Positions 41,153 through 50,891 of a DNA stretch of 64,000 bases are shown piece by piece. A program made the translations under genes and the position numbers. Under the pieces are notes generated by a model. That model was not told where the DNA came from. It did no database searches and saw only the letters and a list, made by a program, of their open reading frames with translations. Origin of the DNA: Roseicyclus mahoneyensis (GTDB lineage: Bacteria > Pseudomonadota > Alphaproteobacteria > Rhodobacterales > Rhodobacteraceae); the NCBI RefSeq assembly GCF_003148775.1, contig NZ_QGGW01000003.1:248001-312000 (forward strand). The letters run 5' to 3'. How positions within the stretch are numbered: the first letter of the stretch is position 1; each line of letters begins with the position of its first letter.

Positions 41153-42001
41153 TTATTTCTCGCTGTCCACGAGGCCCTTCACGAAGAGCCTTTGCATGAA
41201 GATGACGACGGCGACGGGCGGCAGCATAGCCAGCACGGTCACCGCCATGATGGAATTCCACAAGGGTTCGCTGTCGACCACGTCGGACATGCGTTTGATG
41301 CCCGCGACGATGGTCTGGTAGCTGTCGTCGGTCGTGACAAGGATCGGCCAGAGATACTGGTTCCAGCCGTAGATGAAGAGGATGACGAAGAGGGCCGCGA
41401 TATTGGTCTGCGACATCGGCAGAAGGATGTCGCGGAAGAATTTCATCGGGCCCGCGCCGTCGATGCGGGCGGCCTCCATCATCTCGTCGGGGATGGTCAG
41501 GAAGACCTGCCGGAACAGGAAGGTGGCGGTGGCCGATGCCATCAGCGGCACGGTCAGGCCGTAGTAGCTGTTGAGCATGTTGAGGTTCGCGATCACCTGG
41601 AAGGTGGGCACGATCCGCACCTCGACGGGCAGCATCAGGGTGATGAAGATCATCCAGAAGGCCAGCACCCGAAAGGGAAAGCGGAAATAGACGATGGCGA
41701 AGGCCGAGAGGATCGAGATGACGATCTTTCCGACCGCAATGGCCAAGGCCATGATCATGGAGTTGGTCAGCATGACCCCGATCGGGACGGACATCTGCGC
41801 GGCGATCCCGCCCTGAAACACGCCCGTGTAGCTTTCGACCGCGTTCGTGCCGGGCAGGAGCGGGATGGTGCCGGAGGTGAAGGCCGTCGGCCCATGCGTC
41901 GAGGCGATGACGGCCACATAGACCGGAAAGGCCACGATGATGACGCCGCAGATCAGGACGGCATGGGCGAGGTAGTCGAGCCAGCGTTGATTTTCGACCA
42001 T
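41153..42001 (-). CDS. ugpE: sn-glycerol-3-phosphate-type ABC transporter permease
   Basis: 282 aa, six membrane helices, with the permease EAA loop ([20 protein letters not shown]) that docks the ATPase. It forms the translocation channel with UgpA. The ATG at 42001 is chosen because it directly precedes the first helix and lies 14 bases from the ugpA stop. Confidence 0.93.
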   Translation of the reverse strand: MVENQRWLDYLAHAVLICGVIIVAFPVYVAVIASTHGPTAFTSGTIPLLPGTNAVESYTGVFQGGIAAQMSVPIGVMLTNSMIMALAIAVGKIVISILSAFAIVYFRFPFRVLAFWMIFITLMLPVEVRIVPTFQVIANLNMLNSYYGLTVPLMASATATFLFRQVFLTIPDEMMEAARIDGAGPMKFFRDILLPMSQTNIAALFVILFIYGWNQYLWPILVTTDDSYQTIVAGIKRMSDVVDSEPLWNSIMAVTVLAMLPPVAVVIFMQRLFVKGLVDSEK

Positions 42002-42015
42002 TGGACCGGCCCCCC

Positions 42016-42903
42016 TCAGTAGGTCACGCGCCGTTCCACGAAGCGGAACTGGATGACGGTCAGGACGATGACGAGGCCCATCAGGATTACCGATTGGGCG
42101 GCCGACGAGCCGAAGTTGAGACCCACGAAGCCGTCGCGGAACACCTTGTAGACGAGGATGTTGGTGGCTTGTGCGGGCCCGCCTTCGGTGGTGGCGTCGA
42201 TCACTGCGAAGGTTTCGAACAACGTGTAGACGATGTTGACCACGAGCAGGAAGAAGGTCGTGGGCGACAGCAGCGGCAAGGTGATGGTCCAGAACCGCTT
42301 GAACGGGCCCGCGCCGTCGATGGCGGCGGCCTCGCGCAGGGAATTGGGGATGGACTGGAGGCCTGCGAGGAAGAAGAGGAAATTGTAGCTGATCTGCTTC
42401 CACGCGGCGGCGATCACGACGAGGATCATGGCGTCCGACGGCGTCAGCAGGTGGTTCCAGTCGTAGCCGAACCAGTTCTCGAGGATGTAGGGCATGATGC
42501 CGATGGTCGGGTTGAAGATGAACCACCACAAGATGCCCGCAACAGCCGGGGCAACGGCATAGGGCCAGACGAGAAGGGTGGTGTAGGCGCGCCCCGAGCG
42601 GATCATGCGGTCGACGGCCAAGGCAAGGATGAGGGAGACGCCAAGCGCGAGGATCACGGTCGAGACCGAGAAGATCACCGTGACCTTGAGCGCGTTGAGG
42701 TATTCGGGGCTGTCGAGCAGGCGGGTGTAGTTGCGCCAGCCCACGAAGGTGAAGTTCAGGCCAAAGGCATCTTCGCGCAGGAAGGAGGTGCGCACGGCCT
42801 GCGCCGCGGGCCAGAGGAAGAAGATGCAGGTGATGATGATCTGTGGTGCCAGCAGCAGGTAGGGCAGGCCCTTGTTGCCGAAGATCGTGCGTTTGGTCTG
42901 CAT
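42016..42903 (-). CDS. ugpA: sn-glycerol-3-phosphate-type ABC transporter permease
   Basis: 295 aa, six membrane helices. The EAA loop is [21 protein letters not shown], slightly varied, near residue 200. The N-terminus ([20 protein letters not shown]) is typical of UgpA/MalF-like permeases. Translated after a GC-rich hairpin that separates it from ugpB. Confidence 0.93.
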   Translation of the reverse strand: MQTKRTIFGNKGLPYLLLAPQIIITCIFFLWPAAQAVRTSFLREDAFGLNFTFVGWRNYTRLLDSPEYLNALKVTVIFSVSTVILALGVSLILALAVDRMIRSGRAYTTLLVWPYAVAPAVAGILWWFIFNPTIGIMPYILENWFGYDWNHLLTPSDAMILVVIAAAWKQISYNFLFFLAGLQSIPNSLREAAAIDGAGPFKRFWTITLPLLSPTTFFLLVVNIVYTLFETFAVIDATTEGGPAQATNILVYKVFRDGFVGLNFGSSAAQSVILMGLVIVLTVIQFRFVERRVTY

Positions 42904-42951
42904 CCTGCCCCCAAGCTGGACATGCCCGCGCCGCGAGGCACGCGATGGAAA

Positions 42952-42982
42952 GGCCCGCGCCGCAACAGGTGCGGCGCGGGCC
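42952..42982 (-). terminator. intercistronic hairpin after ugpB
   Basis: GGCCCGCGCCGC-N7-GCGGCGCGGGCC: a perfect 12-bp GC stem with a 7-base loop, in the 98-base gap between ugpB and ugpA. On the minus strand TTT follows. Such hairpins commonly protect or limit the transcript so that the binding protein is made in excess over the membrane subunits. Confidence 0.75.
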
Positions 42983-43001
42983 GGTGATCAGGTCAACGGG
43001 A

Positions 43002-44327
43002 TCAGCCGTTGGCGTCTTCGAAATCGCGGATCAGCGCGTTGCCGCGTTCCACGACCGCGTCGAGCGCGCCCTGCGCATCGACGGCACCCGAGAGCAGACG
43101 CTCGAATTCCTCGTCGATGACGGTGCGGATTTGGACGTAGTTGCCAAAGCGCAGGCCGCGGGAATTGTCGGTCGGCGGGTTCATGTTCATCTGGTTGATG
43201 GACACATCGGCGCCGGGGTTGGCGGCATAGTAGCCCTGCGCTTCGCTCAGTTCATAGGCGGCCTGGGTGATCGGCAGGTAGCCGGTATCCTGGTGCCACT
43301 GGGCCTGCACATCGGGTGAGGAGAGGAAGTTGAAGAAGGCGGCCACGCCGGCCTCTTCCTCGGGGGTGCCACCGGCCAGAACCCAGAGCGTCGCCCCGCC
43401 GATGATCGAGTTCTGCGGTGCGCCCTCGACGTCGTCGTAATAGGGCAGCATGCCGAAGCCGACTTCGAATTCGGTGGCGTTGTTCAGAACGCCCGCGCGC
43501 GAGGCCGAGGAGTTCATGTAGATTGCGCACTGCTGAGCGTAGAAGGCCGGGGGTGCATCATTGCCGCCGCCGGGGCCACCGTAGCGGAACACGCCTTCGG
43601 CCTGCCAGCGGGCGAGGTTTTCCCAGTGACGGACCTGAACCGGGCCGTTCACGGTCAGTTCGGTCTCAAGCCCACCGAAGCCGTTGGACAGGGTCCCGAT
43701 CGGCTGGTTGTGCCAGGCCGAGAAGTTTTCCAGCTGTGCCCAGCTGACCCAACCGGTCGTGAAGCCGCAAGGGGCAGCGCCCGAGGACATGATCTGACGC
43801 GAGAATTCCTCGACTTCCGCCCAGGTGCGCGGCGGCTGTTCGGGGTCAAGACCTGCGGCCTCGAACACGTCCTTGTTGTAATAGAGGATTGGGGTGGAAG
43901 AGTTGAAGGGCATCGACAGCATGTTGCCGTTGGGGTCGGTGTAATAGCCGACGACGGCGGGAAGGAAGGCCGTGGGGTCGAAATCGGCGCCGGTGCTGGC
44001 CATCAGTTCGTACACGGGGACGATGGCGCCCTGCGCGGCCATCATGGTGCCGGTGCCGACCTCGAAGACCTGCACGATGTTGGGCTGTTCGCCCGCGCGG
44101 AAGGCCGCGATCGCGCCGGTCATCGTCTCGGTGTAGGAACCGCGATAGCTGGGGACGACGACGTAATCGGACTGCGAGGCGTTGAAGGCGGTGGCCAGCG
44201 CTTCGGTCTTTTCGCCCAGTTCGCCGCCCATGGCGTGCCACCAGTCAATCTGGGTCTGGGCTGTGGCCGCGCTGCTCAGGGCAAGGACGCTGACGGCGCT
44301 TGCCGCAGCGAAGTGACGGAATTTCAT
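43002..44327 (-). CDS. ugpB: sn-glycerol-3-phosphate-type ABC transporter substrate-binding protein
   Basis: 441 aa with a signal peptide (MKFRHFAAASAVSVLALSSA, cleavage near ATA|QTQ). The mature protein matches UgpB: IDWWHAMGGELGEK at the start, NIVQVFEVGTGTMMAA, and a long C-terminal helix region. It would bind glycerol-3-phosphate or glycerophosphodiesters. Starts with a strong GGAGGAG 6 bases before ATG 44327. Confidence 0.94.
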   Translation of the reverse strand: MKFRHFAAASAVSVLALSSAATAQTQIDWWHAMGGELGEKTEALATAFNASQSDYVVVPSYRGSYTETMTGAIAAFRAGEQPNIVQVFEVGTGTMMAAQGAIVPVYELMASTGADFDPTAFLPAVVGYYTDPNGNMLSMPFNSSTPILYYNKDVFEAAGLDPEQPPRTWAEVEEFSRQIMSSGAAPCGFTTGWVSWAQLENFSAWHNQPIGTLSNGFGGLETELTVNGPVQVRHWENLARWQAEGVFRYGGPGGGNDAPPAFYAQQCAIYMNSSASRAGVLNNATEFEVGFGMLPYYDDVEGAPQNSIIGGATLWVLAGGTPEEEAGVAAFFNFLSSPDVQAQWHQDTGYLPITQAAYELSEAQGYYAANPGADVSINQMNMNPPTDNSRGLRFGNYVQIRTVIDEEFERLLSGAVDAQGALDAVVERGNALIRDFEDANG

Positions 44328-44425
44328 ATGTTTCTCCTCCGGCCGGTCGCCCGGCGCTTCATGTCGGTCAGGAAACGAAAGTGGGCCGTCGTGGCCCTCC
44401 CTCCGCATGGCGCTTAGCGCTCTTT

Positions 44426-44443
44426 TGTGACAGGTATGTTACA
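44426..44443. promoter_or_regulatory. inverted repeat upstream of ugpB
   Basis: TGTGAC-N6-GTTACA, an 18-base inverted repeat with one mismatch, about 100 bases before the ugpB start. It could be an operator of a GntR-, LacI- or DeoR-type repressor. No regulator gene is adjacent, so the assignment is tentative. Confidence 0.35.
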
Positions 44444-44537
44444 CCTTGCGGCGGATTGAGACATCACGTCGGGACGGAAATCAACTAAAAGACAAATCGG
44501 CAGCGCAAGTTTTTGCGTTTGCAACGATCGGCCCCGT

Positions 44538-45320
44538 TCAGGCCGCAAGATCGATCCAGACCGGCACGTGATCGGATGGCTTGTCGCGCCCGCGCACGGG
44601 TTTGTCGATGCCTGCATCTGCCAGCAGGTCCGCGGCCTGCGGGCTGAGCAGCAGGTGGTCGATGCGGATGCCGTTGTTCCGCTCCCACGCGCCGGCCTGA
44701 TAGTCCCAGAAACTGTAGAGGCCATGAGCCTGAGTGCGGGCGCGGATGGCTTCGGTGAAGCCGAGGTTCAGGATGCGGCGATAGGCGGCCCGGCTTTGCG
44801 GCAGGGCGAGCGCGTCTGCGCGCCAGACCTCGGGCTTGGCGGCATCTTCGTCTTGCGGGATGACGTTATAGTCGCCTGCCACGACCAGCGGCATTTCTTG
44901 CGCCAGAAGGGTCCGGGCGTGCGCCTCCATCCGGGCCATCCACGCCAGTTTGTAGTCGTATTTCGGCCCCGGCGCCGGGTTGCCGTTGGGCAGGTAGAGG
45001 CCCGCCACGCGCACGGCGGTGGTCTCGCCCATCACGGTCGCCTCGATCCAGCGGGCCTGTTCGTCGGCCTCGTCGCCGGGCAGGCCGCGCGTCACATCTT
45101 CCAGCGGCAGGCGCGACAGTATGGCGACGCCGTTGAAGCCCTTTTGGCCGTGGGTTTCAACCCGGTAGCCCATGTCCTCGAACTGCGCGCGCGGGAACCC
45201 CTCGTCGACGGATTTGATCTCCTGCAACAAGGCCACATCGGGCTGAAACTCGCCCAGCCAGTCGCTCAGCGCCTCGACCCTCGCCTTGATGCCGTTGATG
45301 TTGAACGTCGCGATCTTCAT
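44538..45320 (-). CDS. xth: exodeoxyribonuclease III
   Basis: 260 aa, full length for the ExoIII/APE fold. Conserved residues lie in FNINGIKAR, LLQEIK (catalytic glutamate), GDYNVIPQDED and the final KPSDHVPV. It cuts DNA at abasic sites and degrades 3' ends in base-excision repair. ATG 45320 gives the family N-terminus MKIATFNING; upstream in-frame starts do not look coding. Confidence 0.94.
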   Translation of the reverse strand: MKIATFNINGIKARVEALSDWLGEFQPDVALLQEIKSVDEGFPRAQFEDMGYRVETHGQKGFNGVAILSRLPLEDVTRGLPGDEADEQARWIEATVMGETTAVRVAGLYLPNGNPAPGPKYDYKLAWMARMEAHARTLLAQEMPLVVAGDYNVIPQDEDAAKPEVWRADALALPQSRAAYRRILNLGFTEAIRARTQAHGLYSFWDYQAGAWERNNGIRIDHLLLSPQAADLLADAGIDKPVRGRDKPSDHVPVWIDLAA

Positions 45321-45492
45321 GCCCGCCTCCGCCGATGTGCCAGACCGCGCCCGTTTCCGCATCAGATTGCGGCGGACGCGCTTTGGCGCGGCCCTGCGAT
45401 GACCGCAAAATGGCCCCATTGGTTCCACAGTGGAAACAGAGGCGCAGTCTATTCATCCCATGCTGGCCTTCGGACAGCAAGATGGAGACACA

Positions 45493-46428
45493 ATGCCGAT
45501 CTATACGGATCAGACCATTGCGGGGAATTTCGACCCCGGTGTGCCGCCGCCCTTGCCGGTGACGATCACGGTCGTGACGATGACGATCGACGATGCCGAT
45601 GGTGACGGGCTGATCCGCCCCAACAGTGGCGACACGATCAATGGCAGTATCGTGAACGCGGTCTGGGTTGGCGATACGGTGACGATCAATGGCGTCACCA
45701 TCACCGGCGTGACCTTCTACACTAACGACGGCGGCCGCTATTTCACGCCTTCGGACGGGTCCGTCCTGATCGACGGGGCGACGGCGACGGCTGTCACCTT
45801 CGTCACCGCAAGCACGCAATTTCCCGTGGGCAACCTTGGTCCGCCCTGTTTCGTGGCCGGGACTCGCATCGCCGTGCCCGGGGGCGAGGTCCGGGTCGAA
45901 GAGCTGCGGATCGGCGATCTGGTCGAAACGCTAGACCATGGCCCGCTGCCGCTGCGCTGGGTCGGGCGGCGGACCGTGCCGGCCTTCGGCGCCCATGCGC
46001 CAATCCGGTTCGAAGCTGGTGCCTTGGGCGATCACCGCACGCTGTTCGTGTCACCGCTGCATTGCGTGTTGATCGACGATTGGCGCGCCGAGGTGCTGTT
46101 TGGCGAGACCGAGGTGCTGTGTCCGGCGCATCTGCTGGTCAATGGCGACAAGATCCGGCGCGCCCCCCGCGCCGAGGTCACCTATGTGCATCTGATGTTC
46201 GACACGCATGAAATCGTTCACGCCGAAGGGATGGCGAGCGAGAGCTTCTTGTTCGGGGACTACCTGTGCCACCCGAAAAGCCCGCTGCGGGCCGAGATCC
46301 TTGCCGCCGTCGCCGACACGCCTGCTGGTCCGGGCCCCCAGATGACGGCCGCCCGCCGGGTGTTGCGGCGTCACGAGGCGGCCTTGCTGGTTGACATGCA
46401 GGCCGGGGCGCTGTGCGACGCGGCCTGA
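45493..46428 (+). CDS. Hint-domain protein (Hint copy 4)
   Basis: 311 aa from ATG 45493 (GGAG 5–8 bases upstream). The first ~115 residues are beta-rich, with threonine/valine repeats (VTITVVTMTIDDADGDGL), like secreted repeat proteins. The Hint module starts at C119 (PPCFVAGTRIAVPGGE) and keeps SPLH190-CVLIDD, so both catalytic residues are present. No signal peptide is visible. It is divergent from xth. Confidence 0.86.
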   Translation: MPIYTDQTIAGNFDPGVPPPLPVTITVVTMTIDDADGDGLIRPNSGDTINGSIVNAVWVGDTVTINGVTITGVTFYTNDGGRYFTPSDGSVLIDGATATAVTFVTASTQFPVGNLGPPCFVAGTRIAVPGGEVRVEELRIGDLVETLDHGPLPLRWVGRRTVPAFGAHAPIRFEAGALGDHRTLFVSPLHCVLIDDWRAEVLFGETEVLCPAHLLVNGDKIRRAPRAEVTYVHLMFDTHEIVHAEGMASESFLFGDYLCHPKSPLRAEILAAVADTPAGPGPQMTAARRVLRRHEAALLVDMQAGALCDAA

Positions 46429-46449
46429 CGGCCCGCGCCGGGCATCGGG

Positions 46450-46788
46450 TCACATCGAGAAGGACGTGCCGCAGCCGCAAGACGAGGAGGCGTTGGGGTT
46501 CTGGATCGTGAAGCGCGCGCCGATCAGTTCCTCGGTGAAGTCGATGACGGCATCGGCGAGAAAGGGAAGGGACACGGCATCGACCACCACCTTCTGCCCG
46601 CCGCCTTCCAGCACCAGATCGTCGGCGGCCGGATCATCGAGCTTGATCTCATATTGAAAGCCCGAACAGCCGCCGCCTTCGACAGCGATGCGCAATGCCT
46701 TGGCCTCGCCCGCGGCCTCGTTGATCTCGGCCAGCCGTGCATAGGCGCGGTCGGTGACCTTGGGCGGAACGGTCAGGGTGAGGGTCAT
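46450..46788 (-). CDS. erpA: iron–sulfur cluster insertion protein, A-type (ErpA/IscA)
   Basis: 112 aa. The three conserved cysteines of A-type carriers are C41 (GGGCSGFQY) and C104/C106 (SSSCGCGTSF). It delivers Fe-S clusters to target proteins, which would include the complex I and TatABC-exported enzymes typical of this organism. No isc or suf genes are adjacent. The symbol is by resemblance to ErpA; IscA is possible. Confidence 0.88.
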   Translation of the reverse strand: MTLTLTVPPKVTDRAYARLAEINEAAGEAKALRIAVEGGGCSGFQYEIKLDDPAADDLVLEGGGQKVVVDAVSLPFLADAVIDFTEELIGARFTIQNPNASSSCGCGTSFSM

Positions 46789-46875
46789 GGGCGGCAATCC
46801 TTCCGGCGCTGTCGCATTCTGTGCCCTGAGCATATATGAACCCGGTCAACTCCGACAAGAAGCGGAACCGATACG

Positions 46876-48051
46876 ATGCGCGCGCCTTTTGCCTGCGACC
46901 CGACCCAGACCCGCGGCCGCCGCGTGGCCGAGGACGAAAGCACCTTTCGCTCGCCCTTTCAGCGCGACCGCGACCGGATCATCCACGCCTCGGCCTTTCG
47001 CCGCCTGAAGCACAAGACGCAGGTCTTCGTGGAACACGAAGGCGATTATTTCCGCACCCGGCTCACCCATTCGATCGAGGTGGCGCAGGTGGCGCGCACC
47101 ATTGCCCGCGCGCTGGGGCTGGACGAGGACCTGACAGAAGCCGTGGCGCTGGCCCATGATCTGGGTCACCCGCCCTTTGGCCATACTGGCGAGGATGCGC
47201 TTCAGGCGCTGATGGCGCCCCATGGCGGGTTCGATCACAATGCGCAGGCGATCCGGATCGTGACCCATCTTGAACGCCATTACGCTGAGTTCGACGGGTT
47301 GAACCTGACATGGGAAACCCTTGAGGGGATTGCGAAACACAATGGTCCGGTTGCCCCCCCGACGCCCTGGGCGCTGGCGGAATATTGCGACGCCCATGAT
47401 CTGGAGCTGTCGACCCATGCCAGCGCCGAGGCACAGGTCGCCGCCATCGCCGATGACGTGGCCTACAATCACCACGACCTGCATGACGGGTTGCGGGCGG
47501 AGCTGTTTTCGACCGACGATCTGGCCGAACTGCCTATCCTGCGCGACTGTTTCGCCGAGGTCGACCGCCGCTACCCGGGCCTCAACTACTACCGCCGCCG
47601 CCACGAGGCGCTGCGCCGGTTTTTCGGCGTGCTGGTCGAGGATGTGATCGCATATGCGGGCACGGAATTGGCCACGCTGAACCCCGCCAGCCCGACTGAC
47701 ATCCGTGCCGCTGGGCGGCCGATCATCCGGTTTTCCAAAGGCCTGTTCGACGATCTAAAGGTGATCCGCGATTTCTTGTTCCACCGCATGTACCGGGCAC
47801 CTTCGGTGATCGTGATGCGGCGCGAGGTGACGGCGGTGGTCCATGACCTGTTTCCGCATTTCATGGCCAACCCGCAGGAATTGCCCAAACAATGGCGCAA
47901 GGACGTGGAGGAGGTGACGGGCGAGACCGCACTGGCGCGGCTGGTGTCGGATTACATCTCGGGGATGACGGACCGTTTCGCGCTGCAGACCCATGCGCGG
48001 ATTTTCGGCGAAGCAAACAGGTCTGCGGCGAAACCATTGGAAAACCTGTAG
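46876..48051 (+). CDS. dgt: deoxyguanosinetriphosphate triphosphohydrolase-like protein
   Basis: 391 aa, HD-domain metal hydrolase. Metal-binding residues lie in RLTH65-S and ALAH94-D95-LGHPPFGHTGE; the N-terminus RDRDRIIHASAFRRLKHKTQV is typical. It cleaves dNTPs to nucleoside and tripolyphosphate, controlling dNTP pools. Divergent from erpA. Confidence 0.93.
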   Translation: MRAPFACDPTQTRGRRVAEDESTFRSPFQRDRDRIIHASAFRRLKHKTQVFVEHEGDYFRTRLTHSIEVAQVARTIARALGLDEDLTEAVALAHDLGHPPFGHTGEDALQALMAPHGGFDHNAQAIRIVTHLERHYAEFDGLNLTWETLEGIAKHNGPVAPPTPWALAEYCDAHDLELSTHASAEAQVAAIADDVAYNHHDLHDGLRAELFSTDDLAELPILRDCFAEVDRRYPGLNYYRRRHEALRRFFGVLVEDVIAYAGTELATLNPASPTDIRAAGRPIIRFSKGLFDDLKVIRDFLFHRMYRAPSVIVMRREVTAVVHDLFPHFMANPQELPKQWRKDVEEVTGETALARLVSDYISGMTDRFALQTHARIFGEANRSAAKPLENL

Positions 48052-48110
48052 TGACAACTACGATGGGTCACGGCAGGCTTTCCGCCTTCAACCAAAAGGA
48101 ATTCATCGCC

Positions 48111-48452
48111 ATGACCACGACCCGCATCATTCCTGCAACTGCATTCGTCATTGTGCTGCCAGCAATTTGCATGGCTCAAGGCTTTGATGGCGTTTACGAA
48201 TACGCCTTTTGCGACACGCCGCCCTATGTCGCCCTTGTCATCGACGGGGCCAACATGAGTTTCTACGAGACGCCTTGCACGCTGTCCGACGATACCCCGG
48301 TCGACGAACCGTCGGGCGGTATCCAATACACGATGTCATGCGATTACGGCGGCGGTCCGCAGGTGCAGACAGCCCTGTTCTACCGCAATGCCGATGGCGA
48401 TCTTGTGCTCAGGGTCGACGGAAACGAAGATCGGTTCGTCACCTGCAATTGA
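48111..48452 (+). CDS. small secreted cysteine-containing protein, paralogue A
   Basis: 113 aa from ATG 48111 (AAAAGGA upstream). Signal peptide TTTRIIPATAFVIVLPAICM, cleavage near CMA|QGFDG. The mature ~90 residues share a pattern with the next gene: [FY]DG[VI]Y, a cysteine, then [ST]FYE(T/S)xC, a third cysteine after a tyrosine, and a final cysteine near the C-terminus. Four conserved cysteines suggest two disulfides. No known family is recognised. Confidence 0.7.
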   Translation: MTTTRIIPATAFVIVLPAICMAQGFDGVYEYAFCDTPPYVALVIDGANMSFYETPCTLSDDTPVDEPSGGIQYTMSCDYGGGPQVQTALFYRNADGDLVLRVDGNEDRFVTCN

Positions 48453-48568
48453 CCGCGCGTCAGGGCTGGGAACGGCAAGGCAAGGCCCCGGGCACGTCGA
48501 AACGCTGGATTGGGGCTGGGCATGGGGCTAGGGTCTCTGCATCACCCATAAGATGAGGGACATCCCAC

Positions 48569-48928
48569 ATGCCTGTCCGACCTTTCCGATCGCTTGCCAC
48601 AGCTGCCGTCCTGAGTGCCGCCCTTGCCGTTCCGGGCGTATCCCAGACGTACGACGGCATCTATAACGGGGATCAATGCGGGCTGGGCTACCGCAACGAA
48701 CTGGCGCTCGACATCTACTGGCCCGGGCTGACCTTCTACGAAAGCCATTGCGACGTTACGGCCCGGACGCCGGTTGCCGGTCTGTATGATACCTTTGTCT
48801 ATACCGCGACCTGCCGGAGCGAGGGCCAGACCTGGACGCGGTCCTTCATGCTCGTGTCCGACAATTCCGGCGGTGTCGTGCTGGTGGAGGACGGTTACGC
48901 GGAAGTCTTCCACTATTGCGGGCACTGA
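48569..48928 (+). CDS. small secreted cysteine-containing protein, paralogue B
   Basis: 119 aa with a signal peptide (RSLATAAVLSAALAVPGVSQ). The mature part (TYDGIYNGDQC, LTFYESHC, TFVYTATC, FHYCGH) aligns along its length with paralogue A, so the pair arose by tandem duplication. A role in the periplasm or outside the cell is inferred. A weak hairpin follows. Confidence 0.7.
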   Translation: MPVRPFRSLATAAVLSAALAVPGVSQTYDGIYNGDQCGLGYRNELALDIYWPGLTFYESHCDVTARTPVAGLYDTFVYTATCRSEGQTWTRSFMLVSDNSGGVVLVEDGYAEVFHYCGH

Positions 48929-48933
48929 CAGAA

Positions 48934-48971
48934 GGGCAGGCAGAGAGGGGGGCGGTAGGCCCGCCTGCCTT
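48934..48971 (+). terminator. possible hairpin after the secreted paralogue pair
   Basis: GGCAGGC and GCCTGCC are inverted, with a long (about 21-base) loop that can pair internally; TT follows. A weak terminator candidate before argS. Confidence 0.3.
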
Positions 48972-49063
48972 GCGGGGTCATGGTTTGTGCCAGTTTGGGC
49001 TCTGTCGATTGACCTCCGGCCCAACCGTGGTAGGACGCAGGCACCAGATCCGTTAGGTGCAAG

Positions 49064-50794
49064 ATGACCCTGTTTGCCGATATCCACGTTGCAACTCTTG
49101 CCGCGCTTTCCGCGTTGGAAGCCGAGGGCACGCTGCCCGCAGGCCTCGACCGGTCGGCTGTCGCGGTTGAGCCGCCGCGCGATGCGGCGCATGGCGACAT
49201 GGCGACGAATGCGGCGATGGTTCTGGCAAAACCCGCCGGCATGAAGCCGCGCGACATCGCCGAGGCGCTGGCGGTCAAGCTCGTCGCTGATCCGCGGATC
49301 GCCAGCGCCGAGGCGGCGGGGCCGGGGTTCTTGAACCTCCGGCTGACGGCCGAGGCTTGGCGCGGCGTCATCGCGGCCATTCTGGATCAGGGGGCGGCCT
49401 ATGGCCGGTCCGACATGGGGCAGGGGCGGCGGGTGAACGTCGAATACGTCTCGGCCAACCCCACGGGGCCGCTGCATGTGGGCCATACGCGCGGCGCGGT
49501 CTTCGGCGACGCGCTGGCCAGCGTTCTAGCCTTCACCGGGCATGAGGTGACGCGGGAATACTACATCAACGACGGCGGCGCGCAGGTCGATGTTCTGGCA
49601 CGGTCGGTCTACCTGCGCTACCTAGAAGCGCATGGGCAGGAGGTGGCTTTTGCCGATGGCACCTACCCCGGCGACTACCTGATCGAGGTCGGGCAGGCGC
49701 TCAAGGACAAGGTCGGCGACAGGTTCGTGGGCACCGAAGAACAGGTCTGGCTGGAAGAGATCCGCGATTTCGCCACCGACAAGATGATGGAGCTGATCCG
49801 CGAGGATCTGGCCGCCTTGGGCGTGGCGATGGACGTGTTCTACTCCGAGAAATCGCTCTACGGCACCGGCCGGATCGAGGCGGCGCTGGCCGATCTGCGC
49901 GGCAAGGGCCTGATCTACGAGGGCGTGCTGGAACCGCCCAAGGGCAAGACGCCTGAGGATTGGGAGCCGCGGACACAGACCCTGTTCCGCTCGACCGATT
50001 TCGGCGACGACGTCGACCGCCCGGTGATGAAGTCGGACGGCAGCTGGACCTATTTCGCCCCCGACATCGCCTATCATTTCGACAAGATCTCAAGGGGTTT
50101 CGACGAGCTGATCGACATTTTCGGCGCCGATCACGGTGGCTATGTCAAACGGATGAAGGCGGCGGTCGCGGCGCTGTCGGACAGTCGCGTGCCGCTCGAC
50201 ATCAAGCTGACGCAGCTGGTCAAGCTCAGGCGCGGGGACGAAGAACTGAAGATGTCAAAGCGGGCGGGCACCTTCGTGACGCTGCGCGACGTGGTCGAGA
50301 TGGTGGGCTCGGACGTCACCCGGTTCGTCATGCTGACGCGCAAGAACGACGCGCCGCTGGATTTCGACGTGGAAAAGGTTCGTGAACAATCCAAGGACAA
50401 CCCGGTCTTTTATGTGCAATACGCTCATGCCCGGATCAGCTCCGTCCTGCGGCGCGCGGCGGAACAGGGTGTGTTCCCCGGCGGGGCCGATGATCTGGCC
50501 TGCATCGCCGATCCGGTCGAATTGGCGCTGACAGCAAAGCTGGCGGAATGGCCCCGGATCGTGGAAAGCGCCGCCCAGACCCATGAGCCGCACAAGATCG
50601 CCTTTTACCTCTATGACCTGTCGTCGGAGTTTCACGGGCTGTGGAACAAGGGCAATTCCGACACCACGTTGCGCTTCTGGCAAGAGGACGATCATGCCAC
50701 AAGCCGGGGAAAACTGGCGTTGATTCGGTCCGTGGCGATTGTCATTTCCAACGGTCTTGGTATTCTTGGAGTTAAACCGGCCGACAAGATGTAA
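49064..50794 (+). CDS. argS: arginyl-tRNA synthetase
   Basis: 576 aa, class I synthetase. The HIGH motif is H138-VGH141 ([12 protein letters not shown]) and the KMSK loop is LKMSKRAG near residue 396; the C-terminal helical anticodon-binding domain ends in LGVKPADKM. First gene of argS–SPOR–nagZ–scpA–scpB, an order common in Rhodobacterales. Confidence 0.97.
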   Translation: MTLFADIHVATLAALSALEAEGTLPAGLDRSAVAVEPPRDAAHGDMATNAAMVLAKPAGMKPRDIAEALAVKLVADPRIASAEAAGPGFLNLRLTAEAWRGVIAAILDQGAAYGRSDMGQGRRVNVEYVSANPTGPLHVGHTRGAVFGDALASVLAFTGHEVTREYYINDGGAQVDVLARSVYLRYLEAHGQEVAFADGTYPGDYLIEVGQALKDKVGDRFVGTEEQVWLEEIRDFATDKMMELIREDLAALGVAMDVFYSEKSLYGTGRIEAALADLRGKGLIYEGVLEPPKGKTPEDWEPRTQTLFRSTDFGDDVDRPVMKSDGSWTYFAPDIAYHFDKISRGFDELIDIFGADHGGYVKRMKAAVAALSDSRVPLDIKLTQLVKLRRGDEELKMSKRAGTFVTLRDVVEMVGSDVTRFVMLTRKNDAPLDFDVEKVREQSKDNPVFYVQYAHARISSVLRRAAEQGVFPGGADDLACIADPVELALTAKLAEWPRIVESAAQTHEPHKIAFYLYDLSSEFHGLWNKGNSDTTLRFWQEDDHATSRGKLALIRSVAIVISNGLGILGVKPADKM

Positions 50795-50891
50795 GGCGAT
50801 CAAGACCTTCCGCCGGCCAGATCGAGACAGGCAAGGCCCCGGCGCCCCCGCGCGCCGACAAAAAGGGGCGCATGGGCAGGCATGGCAGGAT

